This document shows positions 9,083-18,100 of a DNA stretch of 33,875 bases, piece by piece. The stretch's first letter is position 1. Each line of letters starts with the position of its first letter. The position numbers and the translations under genes were made by a program. Origin of the DNA: JAGGSN01 sp965603725 (lineage in GTDB: Bacteria > Zixibacteria > MSB-5A5 > UBA10806 > 4484-95); contig CBFDEC010000036.1 in assembly GCA_965603725.1 (NCBI GenBank), positions 1 to 33,875 on the forward strand. Direction: 5' to 3'. The notes under the pieces are model-generated. The model searched no databases and was not told the DNA's origin. It saw only the letters and a program-made list of their open reading frames with translations.

Positions 9083-12000
9083 CTATTTAATAAGAGCAAC
9101 TTTTATCATAATATTTTTGTCCAAATTCTGGCTGGCTGCTTCAGCCTCGATGCGCGCAAAATAGACCCCTGAAGCGAACCTCGAACAGTCCCATTCAATC
9201 TCATCGGGAACCGAGCCTCCCTGGGTGAAATCTGTTAATTCATCCACCAACTCGCCCGACATGTCGTATATTCTTATATTAATATTAGCCGGCTGGTCAA
9301 CGTAATATCTGAACGTTGTTCTATCTGATGCCGGATTGGGATAGTTGTATACAAGATTTTCAGGCAGGAAACCATTTAATGGAGAAACCGGCTTCAAAAA
9401 ACCGGGTGACAGGTACCCCCTTCTGGAGATATCGCTGCCGGCAGTCGGCCATGGTTGATCGATGGCATTATAACTGCCATCAAGGTCCCAGGCAGTGAAA
9501 AAACCGCCTGAATCTATCACGGCAATTTCAAGGTCGCCGTCGCCATCAAAGTCGTTTATGACAGGTTCCACAGTAACGCCGGTGGAGGTAGTCAGGGGAA
9601 ATCCGCCCAGTATATCGCCATGATTGTTGATACACGACACCCCTCCAACTGACAGGTCGTAGTATAAATCTATATTTCCGTCGTTATCAATATCGAGAAC
9701 AAGCGGCTTGTTGATTGAATAGGAGATGATAATATCCGGGATGCCGTCATCGTCCACATCGGCGATGAGCGGCTGATTTATTATGTTTAATATAGAATTT
9801 TTGGCAGTTATACGGGCAGGGAAACCATCGAATAATATACCTTTATAATTATAGGCATAAGCCGTCAAAAATGTATCGCCGCCGATCAAGACAATATCCG
9901 GGTAGCCATCGGAGTTGATATCGCCGAGGGAGGGAGAACACGGATTTTCGATTTCAATCGCTTTAAGCTGATGAGACCCGCCATCATAGATACATAAATA
10001 ATCGCCGACTGTTAACACTGCATCATCGACATTATCGAGGTTTATATCCCCGCATGAGAGACCTTTCAAATCACCTGATGGTAAAGCTGTATTATAAAGT
10101 TCAGTCATAGAGCTATCATTCTGGACACCCTCGTATAAATAAAGATCACCGGAATCGTTATAAACTATAAAAACTTTTGTATCGGAAATTGCAAGCTCGA
10201 CCGGCACACCATCTAAAGTATCGAGTTCGGTAACAATAATACCCGTATCCCGATATTTGATTGAGCGAATTACAGAATCATCAAACCCGGCGATAATCTC
10301 ATCATCGCTTATAGTGGTGTCTTTATCAAAATCATAAGCTGCCGGTCCGGCAGTCATTGAATCTGGCAATAAAATGGAACCCATCAGGTCGGCTAAACTG
10401 TCAACCGGTGATAGATCGTATCCTTCATAAAGATACAGCTTACCGGCAACATCGAAGCAAGCAATCTCCGGCGAATCGTCGCCGTCGAAATCACCGGCGA
10501 TTACTTTACTGGCGACGATTGTATCAAGCATGGCAATAAAGGGAATACGGTACCAGAGCGTGTCGCCATCGAAGTTCGGCATGATCAAATTGAAACTTGT
10601 GTCTGCCTCAATCACCGGCGAGCCGTCATGGTTTATAGCTATCAGGAACTTATTGCGGGCGGCTATCAATTCGAGATGGCTGTCCGAATCTATATCAAGT
10701 GCTGATAATCCGCCATCGCCGTAGCCAATGTCGGGAAAGCCCATAACCGGAAAACCTTCTGCTCGCCAGCCGATGTCTACATCGCAGGTCATGAGCGTAT
10801 CGGTTGACGATATACCGGTAATTGATATATGAGTATCAGCGCCGCTGTTTGAGCGGCTGTCGGGCCTGGTGGAAGGAGTTAAGTCGGCATTATTACTTTC
10901 CTTGAAAAAATCGGCATCGCAACCATAATAACCCCATGAAACGTAATTGCCGCCGAAATCAACTATGCCGTCGGCCTCAACCAAAGACACAAACCGGCGG
11001 TTAGGGTCCCATTGAAGAGTATTCCAAATAAAGTTATTTAATCCGGAATTAGCGTAATCCAGATAAGCGACCGTCTCATCGACATGCCAGATTAACAGAC
11101 CATCGCCCGGAAGGAAAACATCATAATCAAAGCTGTCGAAAGTGACAAGTGAGTCACCATGGTAATAACCGTAAACCGGTCCGAGGATAACGCCGGTTTC
11201 GCGATCGGCGTCTATGTATAATGTGTCATTTTCAGAATAGTTTAAATAACGAAAATCAGCATGATAACGGCGGTTCTCGATAAGAAAATATTCATAATCG
11301 GATATCGGAACTTTGATAACCTCATTAGTATGGTAAAGCTGTTCTGCCGCCGGTATTTCAATATCATCGACATCTACAGCCTCAGTAACCCCAGAAAACC
11401 CGATATACGCCCTTGACCACGCATCGGGGAATACAGGCAAAATACCGGAAACCAGCGCGCCATGCTCTCCCAGTTCAACAACTGTTGACATCCCGTTATT
11501 GTCCATGAGTGAGAAATCGCCGATTGTTGTTAAAAAATTAGAGGTATTGTACAAATCAATCAAACCGAGTTGATGGCCGAACTCATGCGCTAAGACCGCA
11601 TTCAACACTGTAACCCGGTTATCCTGACAAGCGGTTTCCGGTATAATCAACCCCTCATGTATCTCAAATGTGCCGGAGTCGACTTTTATAGTTGTGTCTG
11701 CGGTCCAGAGAAAGCCGGTATAAAAATCGTTTGGCGTATCCTCAACAAAGTACAAATTGTTCTGCTGGTCTGACCCGGCATGAAAGATTATATACGAATC
11801 ATACTGTGAAAAATCAATTTCCGGCGCTAACGTATCAGCCAGTATGAAGGCATCTTTAAAGAACATTAAAAGTCTGAAAGCAATGCTTGAATCGGGCCAG
11901 GGACCTTCACTGCCGTAGTACGACATCCGGTGCGTCAGTCTGAAAGCCGCATCTTCAGCCTGGGGATAAATATCCCAGTTCAATCGGAGCTGACGGTTTG

Positions 12001-12457
12001 AGACATTAAACCAGTAGCGGTTTAAAGCTCTCATATGAGCCGAAAAGTAGGAGGTATTATGAGGTGCCGGGTCGAATTCGTGGTCTTCCTGTTCTGTGAA
12101 TTCCTCATAGGTGCGAAGGTCAAAATTGCCGTTACCCGTTGTTGTGGGGTCATCGGGGACCTCAGTCTGGAATTCCACTTTTAGCGCCAGTATCCGTAAC
12201 GTGTCCCCCTGTGTAGAAAGAGATAACGGCTGACCAGCTTCGCTTCTGGGCAAACCAAACGGCGTATCTCTGTCCAGTCCGAGGAGATTTTTTCTTGAAA
12301 CCATCGAACGCAATGATTCCGGTTTCCGCTGAACATCTCTTGTATGCGAGGCTATCTTACCATTGAGCATTGGGGGCTTAAATACCGTTGGTCGTTCGGC
12401 AAAAGCGGCAATCGACAATAATAATATTATTGAAATTAAAGCTACATTTTTCAGCAT
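9083..12457 (-). CDS. M6-family metalloprotease with FG-GAP repeats and T9SS sorting domain
   Basis: 1124 aa secreted peptidase. A signal peptide (MLKNVALISIILLLSIAAFA) and propeptide are followed by an M6 (immune inhibitor A-like) catalytic domain. The zinc motif HEFGHQLGLID is at 291-301 (H291, E292, H295; D300 follows the third-ligand position pattern HExxHxxGxxD). From about residue 590 come several Asp-rich FG-GAP/VCBS-like calcium-binding repeats (GDFDGDDSPEI, GDINSDGYPDIV, ADVDDDGIPDII, NDFDGDGDLEIAV), probably a propeller. The last 85 residues (NYPNPASDRTTFRYYV from about 1037, then ASGVYFARI) are a typical T9SS type A sorting domain. It is therefore a likely substrate of the PorU/PorV pair encoded just upstream. 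ATG at 12457 with an AAGGGCG ribosome-binding site. Confidence 0.9.
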   Translation of the reverse strand: MLKNVALISIILLLSIAAFAERPTVFKPPMLNGKIASHTRDVQRKPESLRSMVSRKNLLGLDRDTPFGLPRSEAGQPLSLSTQGDTLRILALKVEFQTEVPDDPTTTGNGNFDLRTYEEFTEQEDHEFDPAPHNTSYFSAHMRALNRYWFNVSNRQLRLNWDIYPQAEDAAFRLTHRMSYYGSEGPWPDSSIAFRLLMFFKDAFILADTLAPEIDFSQYDSYIIFHAGSDQQNNLYFVEDTPNDFYTGFLWTADTTIKVDSGTFEIHEGLIIPETACQDNRVTVLNAVLAHEFGHQLGLIDLYNTSNFLTTIGDFSLMDNNGMSTVVELGEHGALVSGILPVFPDAWSRAYIGFSGVTEAVDVDDIEIPAAEQLYHTNEVIKVPISDYEYFLIENRRYHADFRYLNYSENDTLYIDADRETGVILGPVYGYYHGDSLVTFDSFDYDVFLPGDGLLIWHVDETVAYLDYANSGLNNFIWNTLQWDPNRRFVSLVEADGIVDFGGNYVSWGYYGCDADFFKESNNADLTPSTRPDSRSNSGADTHISITGISSTDTLMTCDVDIGWRAEGFPVMGFPDIGYGDGGLSALDIDSDSHLELIAARNKFLIAINHDGSPVIEADTSFNLIMPNFDGDTLWYRIPFIAMLDTIVASKVIAGDFDGDDSPEIACFDVAGKLYLYEGYDLSPVDSLADLMGSILLPDSMTAGPAAYDFDKDTTISDDEIIAGFDDSVIRSIKYRDTGIIVTELDTLDGVPVELAISDTKVFIVYNDSGDLYLYEGVQNDSSMTELYNTALPSGDLKGLSCGDINLDNVDDAVLTVGDYLCIYDGGSHQLKAIEIENPCSPSLGDINSDGYPDIVLIGGDTFLTAYAYNYKGILFDGFPARITAKNSILNIINQPLIADVDDDGIPDIIISYSINKPLVLDIDNDGNIDLYYDLSVGGVSCINNHGDILGGFPLTTSTGVTVEPVINDFDGDGDLEIAVIDSGGFFTAWDLDGSYNAIDQPWPTAGSDISRRGYLSPGFLKPVSPLNGFLPENLVYNYPNPASDRTTFRYYVDQPANINIRIYDMSGELVDELTDFTQGGSVPDEIEWDCSRFASGVYFARIEAEAASQNLDKNIMIKVALIK

Positions 12458-12467
12458 TCAATCGCCC

Positions 12468-15032
12468 TTAGAAGCCGACGTTCATGGAAAAACGCATCGT
12501 GTTTCCCATACGGTTATGATCTACGTTTGATTCTGGCACATAGGAGAAATCAAACCGGTACTTTGTCCACTGCATCGAGGCTCCAAGCGTGAAATATCTC
12601 TGAACGCCGATATCGTCATAAATATAGCCTGTTCTCAATGACACATAATTTGAATACCAGTATTCCAGTCCTATATGCGGTATAATTTCCCTTATTTCGG
12701 TTTCGATATCATCATTGAGGTCAATAAGCAGTTTGTTTGCCTCACCTAATAACGTAAGTTTGTTATAAGGCGAGTCAAAAATCTTGTAAGCAAAGGCCAG
12801 GGCCAGTTTACGAGGGAGGGGGTCTGCCTGGTCGGCATCGATGTAGGCCATATCCGGGCCGATATTAGTTACGGTTGAAGCAAGTGTAAATTTTCGGTTT
12901 ACGTCATAAAGTATGCCGCCATCCATGGCAAAGGAATAGCCGGTACCGCTGCCTTTCTCCATGCCGGCGCCGGCTTCCGATAAATGCGAATTTATATATC
13001 GAGCGGAAAGACCTGCCGACAGGTTGTTTAAAAGTCTGGCGCCATAGGATAACGTTATCGCCAGATCATAGGGGTGGAACTCGCCGCCGTATACATTTGT
13101 TTCGCTTCTTCTTTCCATAGACCCCATTGAAAGATAAGTTATGGCAAAGCCGAATGTTCCCCACTCGATCGTGGGATACACAATGGAGAAGAATTCAAAA
13201 TAGATATCCGGATCAAGTTCTTTTAAATAGTTCGAATGCTGAAGGGTAAGCTGCTTTTGAGCTTTGGAAAGGATATAGATCTTGTTTGATGCGGCAAACC
13301 ACATTTCACCGGATTCCGTTTTAATTGTGTGAGCTGGTGTTTTAGCAAGTTCCGGTTTAGGAAACCGGCTCCAGACCCCGTCATTATATTCAATTACTCC
13401 AAAAGCAGAGCCAACATACGCCCTTTTTGAGGATGGCGCCGCTATTGTGTAGATCGGCGCCCCCAAAGCATTAGCATATATCATGACAGTTTGCCCGGGT
13501 TCGACCATATCGCCTTGCAGATTGTTGTAATAAATAATCATTTGTGAAAGCTGCTGAATTTTGTCCGGGGTAGGATCAGGCAGAAATTGTCTGGCAATAT
13601 CCTCTATAGATATGGTTTGTTCGGCAGTATATTTTTTATAGCCGAAATGGTAAAAAGTTTCTCCATTGAACATAACAACGCCTGTGGTTGTGCCTATCCA
13701 TAAGATGTTATCCTTTGCTGCAAGCGATAATAATTTCCCCCTGAAAACAGGTTGATAGGGCAGCTTTATTTTTTGACCAACTGAAAGTTCACCTTCAATT
13801 TCGTTCATATATTTGATCTGTTCAATCAGGTTTTCCTTATCGATTACAGCGACAGCGCGATAGAACGATTCGATGATTTTATCAAGATCTTCGCCAATTG
13901 TGACTTCGTGGGCATGGTAGTTTTTCCAGTCGTTTTCATCATAGAAATAAAGGTCGTTCTCAACAGTCGCCCAGACTTTGGAGGCTGCGGCTATACCGGT
14001 TATATGACCCTTTGGAGCATTTTTTTCGGGTGGATATTTTTTAATCTTTGCTCCGTCATAATAAACCAGCTCTTTTTCAGTGCCGATGATTATACTTTTT
14101 CTGCGGTACTTCGACAGGGCGGTTATCTTAAGAGAAAGAAGATCGTCCTCGCGTCCGTACAATTTCCACTTATTTCTTTTTGGATCAAAACGATAGAAAC
14201 CGTTATCCGTACCCACATATAACATGCCGCCGTGGGATTCAATACAGTTAACCGGAGAGTCTAAGATTATATCTAGGGGGATATCAATTTTATCAATCGA
14301 TCTCCTCTTAATCGCCCGGTCGAACCCAAAAGCGACAGAATCGAGTTCAGAATTTAACATCTGATCGTCTGATAGGCTGTTGTTAATCATATTCTCGAAT
14401 TTGTTAAATTCATGACTGTCTATCTTTAAATCACTCCAGGCTGTTTTAAGACGATCGAAACCGTTGGCGATTTCCTCGGTATACTGGTAATCGTCGGGAA
14501 TGTACAGGATGAGCTTTTGCTGAAGCGCCCCGATTTCCTCTAAAGGAAAGCTGTTATTAAGGCGGACCAGCTTATCATAGTATGGCTCGATTTCATTTTC
14601 ACCAAGCCCTGTATAGCGAAGAATTACACTTTTAACAGACCTGCCCTCATCAAGGCTCTGACTTGTTTTAGTTTCCCAGTTTCCGTTTTTATATTTGGAC
14701 AGACGGCCGTTAATAATTGCCCAGATATCATATTGCTTGTAATTTACATTTGGCAGGTCATTTTTAACCAGGGCTATTTTCTGTATTTCCTGGTCCCCGG
14801 TGGCTGCAAACTCGATCCAGCTCGATGATAATGGGTATCTGCCCAATCCTGCCGGGTTCCAATGGGTGGCGGTCGCATCATCGGCAATGGAGACAAACGT
14901 TTCGCCCATTCCGCCGGCCCTGGCGCCGGGCGCTATAAGCAAAAAAGGCACAGCGTTTTGAGATACCTGCCCATAAACATTGACGGTCAACAATATCGCC
15001 AATACTGGCAGATAGACCAGTATTCTTTTCAT
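12468..15032 (-). CDS. PorV/PorQ-like outer-membrane protein with propeller/LysM-like insertion
   Basis: 854 aa. After the signal peptide (to about residue 21) comes the PorV/PorQ (UPF0164-type) N-terminus: PGARAGGMGETFVSIADDA then HWNPAGLG. The typical barrel continuation (IEWGTFGFAITYLSMGS, LSYGARLLNNLSAGL, NIGPDMAYIDADQADPLP, ending MNVGF) resumes only at about residue 608. Family members are usually about 350-400 aa with no such gap. The 75-607 insertion is described separately. In P. gingivalis PorV is the shuttle that hands T9SS cargo to the PorU sortase, and porU precedes porV as it does here. The ORF is open to 15044, but that ATG overlaps a GGAGG; the ATG at 15032, five bases after GGAGG and at the start of the signal peptide, is chosen. 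PorV versus PorQ assignment is uncertain. Confidence 0.85.
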   Translation of the reverse strand: MKRILVYLPVLAILLTVNVYGQVSQNAVPFLLIAPGARAGGMGETFVSIADDATATHWNPAGLGRYPLSSSWIEFAATGDQEIQKIALVKNDLPNVNYKQYDIWAIINGRLSKYKNGNWETKTSQSLDEGRSVKSVILRYTGLGENEIEPYYDKLVRLNNSFPLEEIGALQQKLILYIPDDYQYTEEIANGFDRLKTAWSDLKIDSHEFNKFENMINNSLSDDQMLNSELDSVAFGFDRAIKRRSIDKIDIPLDIILDSPVNCIESHGGMLYVGTDNGFYRFDPKRNKWKLYGREDDLLSLKITALSKYRRKSIIIGTEKELVYYDGAKIKKYPPEKNAPKGHITGIAAASKVWATVENDLYFYDENDWKNYHAHEVTIGEDLDKIIESFYRAVAVIDKENLIEQIKYMNEIEGELSVGQKIKLPYQPVFRGKLLSLAAKDNILWIGTTTGVVMFNGETFYHFGYKKYTAEQTISIEDIARQFLPDPTPDKIQQLSQMIIYYNNLQGDMVEPGQTVMIYANALGAPIYTIAAPSSKRAYVGSAFGVIEYNDGVWSRFPKPELAKTPAHTIKTESGEMWFAASNKIYILSKAQKQLTLQHSNYLKELDPDIYFEFFSIVYPTIEWGTFGFAITYLSMGSMERRSETNVYGGEFHPYDLAITLSYGARLLNNLSAGLSARYINSHLSEAGAGMEKGSGTGYSFAMDGGILYDVNRKFTLASTVTNIGPDMAYIDADQADPLPRKLALAFAYKIFDSPYNKLTLLGEANKLLIDLNDDIETEIREIIPHIGLEYWYSNYVSLRTGYIYDDIGVQRYFTLGASMQWTKYRFDFSYVPESNVDHNRMGNTMRFSMNVGF
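13215..14810 (-). other. Insertion domain: seven propeller blades with three LysM-like modules
   Basis: This part of the PorV-like gene interrupts the barrel. Seven blade-like motifs of the two-component-regulator-propeller type can be read (numbering from the ATG at 15032): DIWAIINGRLSKYKNGNWE (102-120), LYVGTDNGFYRFDPKRNKW (271-289), IIIGTEKELVYYDGAKIKKY (314-333), VWATVENDLYFYDENDW (353-369), LWIGTTTGVVMFNGETFYHF (444-463), AYVGSAFGVIEYNDGVWSRF (538-557) and MWFAASNKIYIL (577-588). After blades 1, 4 and 5 comes a 50-60-residue segment that looks like LysM: about 121-179 (14496-14672), 374-426 (13755-13913, ending LSVGQKIKLPY) and 465-519 (13476-13640, ending VEPGQTVMIY). The blade reading is fairly clear; the LysM reading is by eye. 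Confidence 0.6.
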
Positions 15033-15172
15033 TTTATCCTCCATATCATTATTAGCTACATTACCTTATCGTCAATTAATTAACCTTTTCCAGTTCAATC
15101 CTCTCGTTTGTTTCTATATACAAAACCTGAATATTATTAACAATAATTTTAAAATCAATACTTCATTATAAT

Positions 15173-18100
15173 CTACCTGAATATTACCAGTTTCGATTGG
15201 AATGACGATTTTCTCCGGTTACCGTCCAGACCGGTGCCGAATGCTTCGATTTTGTAGATGTAAACTCCGCTGGCAAGTTTATCGCCATCGGCATCCCTGA
15301 GATTGTAATGTTTATAGCTGTAGTCGCCTAAAGTATAATCCGGAACCAGCAAATCTAAACTTTTTACATTCCTGCCGGCTAATGTATATATTTCTAGCGA
15401 TACACTTTCGGCAGGTCCCTTTAACAAGTACTGAAACACGGTGGAGTTGGTCCTGACCGCTGGATTTGGATAATTCATAACCTCGCTTATTGAAAATTGC
15501 TCGGCCTCATAAACGTTGATATAAGATGTAAACAGGGTTGAATTATTGTAATTGTCCCAAGCTTTTAATGTAAGCATATGTTCGCCGACAGGCAAGTCGT
15601 TTATTTCAAATGTTACAGAGCCCTGCTGCCAGTCACCCATATCAAACACGAAATTCTCTGTCAAATCTGCAGAATACGCGTCACCATCGTCGATTTTAAC
15701 GACGATTCCATGCCCCATGGCTCCGGTAATATTCACGCCATGCGCATCATACACCCGGGCCTCGAATACCGCATCGGTTGACACTGCCATTATACCTTCA
15801 TTCAGATTCTGGTTCTTATAAAAAATATCGATTGTGGGACCAACTGAATCGACCTCTGCCGATATGGCGCCGGAAATCTGAAGAGTATCGGTGACTCCCG
15901 AACCGTCGATAATCCCATTTTCAAAATAGACATATATTTTAGCGCCTTTTTCACCATAACTGATGTCTTTGGGAATAAAAAACGAGGTGGAGAAATGGCC
16001 GTTTTCGATCAGCGCTGGACCGTAGAAAATCGTTGGTCCGGGAAGAGTGTAATCGAAATAGGTGGGTGGCTGAGTCGTCGGGTTGCCGGCATAATTGGTC
16101 AGCATCCTGTGCCTGTTGATTGAGGCATCCTTTGCCAGAACCCAGATTGTGCCGTTGAAATTTGTTTGCGGTTCTCCCGAATCGTTAACAACCGTACCGG
16201 CAATCGAGTCGACCGTCAAACCTGTTAATGAATCAGGCCAGTGGGAAAATTCCACTTCCAGCGTTGGCTTACCGGCAATCAGAGCGGGGTCGCCAAACAA
16301 CATATACTTGCGATCGTTGGTAATTGGCGAACCGTTCACCTGCCTTAAATATTTGGCAATATAGAGAGCCCCGCCAAATGATACCGAATCACCAAACAGC
16401 AATTGATCATACATCTCATAGTTTAATTGGGCATTTGGTGCGCCCTGAACCAGTCTGGTAGCGCCAATTGAGGCAATCGCTCCTCCATTGGCATACCGCA
16501 GAAAATCCTCAGACATTCCCTGTTCGGTGGGATGATCAAAAAATCCGATTGAGCATGAAGCGGCAAAGACCAACGACGGCTTATCTGTATTTTGAAGCAA
16601 CGGTATATCCTCTACACGCCGGAATATTACTTCATGAGCCCACTGTCCCTTGTTGCCATGACCGATCCAGTTTACAATAAGACCGCCGTCATTGAAGGCA
16701 TTTATCAAGGCTTCACGGGCATCGGGTTTGGTATTGCCGGTCTTGACCGGATATTCCATAAGATAAATCTTCTTTACCTCTATACTGTTGGGAACATGGC
16801 TTCCAGCCAGGCTCTCAGCCTGATTTGTATGCGAAACTTCAGTCGTTGAGCCGGGTTTTAAATGGTCATCGGCCACAATAATAACATTATTGCGCCATTT
16901 TCCCATTGTTGGATTTGCCTCGTAATTGATAATTTTGTTCAGCACAATTTCCATTTCATCTGTATTGTTCGCTGACAGACGGCCAATTATCATATCAAGA
17001 CTTTCATCGTTATTTGAATCTAAATAGCCGTATCCCCCAAAATATATGAAGCATTCATCGGAGCCATACGATTTATAGTTGCTGGGCGTAAAATTCGTCT
17101 CAAACGGCGGTATGAGCATCTGTCCGCCCGAATTTAAGTTATTGCGATAATCATAATGACCATCCCCCACTAAAACAACATACGATGGCGGAGCCCCGGC
17201 CCAGTTTTCAAAGGTATATTTCAGGAAATCTCTGATGGCTATAGGATCGAAAAGCCCCCAGCTGAACTGGTTGTAGATATCTTCAACCCGGACAACCTTA
17301 ACTCGTGTATTGGCTGATACGTTTTCCCTGTGCTCGGCCAGTTCCAATGATTGCTCGTAAAATACTTCGGGAGTAATAATAATATAATCAGCGCCATTGG
17401 ATGTGGAACGAAGGTCGTCAGGCTCATATATTGAATAGCTGTTGATTGTCTTATACGATGAAGCGCCGACGATGTAGTACAGATATTTGGCGTCGTTAGC
17501 ATCATGGAATACCAGGGTATCGCCGGAGAGTTCCGCATTAATTATTCGCGCGGTACTGTCATGATGTGATATATTCAAAAGGATGTAATCGGAGGGGACG
17601 TTGGTCAAACGGTATTCCACTATGCCGGCGGAATCGGGACTGGTAAACCGGAGTTCGTTGTCTTCAAGGGTTAGCCATCGGGGATAAAAGATATCGATAT
17701 AATCAAGATAGAATTCTGAGTCGTTGCTTAGAATGAACGTATTAAAGCTGGTACCGCTGTATAAGCTGGAAGTATTATATATTGAAAAACCGTTACTGTA
17801 AGAAATCCTGGCAGCGGGAGTATTATTTACTAAAAGCTGGTCAAAACTTCCATCGGCATAGACTTTGATTTTTGCCGCACTGCCGGCAACCACATCGTTT
17901 AACCTGATATTGGCCGAAAAGTTTCGCTTCTTGCCCCAGTACCATTCGAAGTGATCCCGGTATTCGCTGGTGCCTGCATACAGTTCAATTTCTCTTTCCT
18001 GATGAACAAAATCGGTGAATTTGTCGACCGCAAAATTGTATTGACTCTGCGGCGATCCATTAATATTTGCCCATCTTTTTGGCTGACTGCCAAAGCTTCC

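Noticed and set aside
15047..15075. TTGACG-17-ATAATG on the minus strand before the PorV-like gene, looking like a promoter
   Set aside because: Transcription would start about 15040, inside the GGAGG ribosome-binding site at 15038-15042, so the message would lose it. The gene is better explained as cotranscribed with porU.
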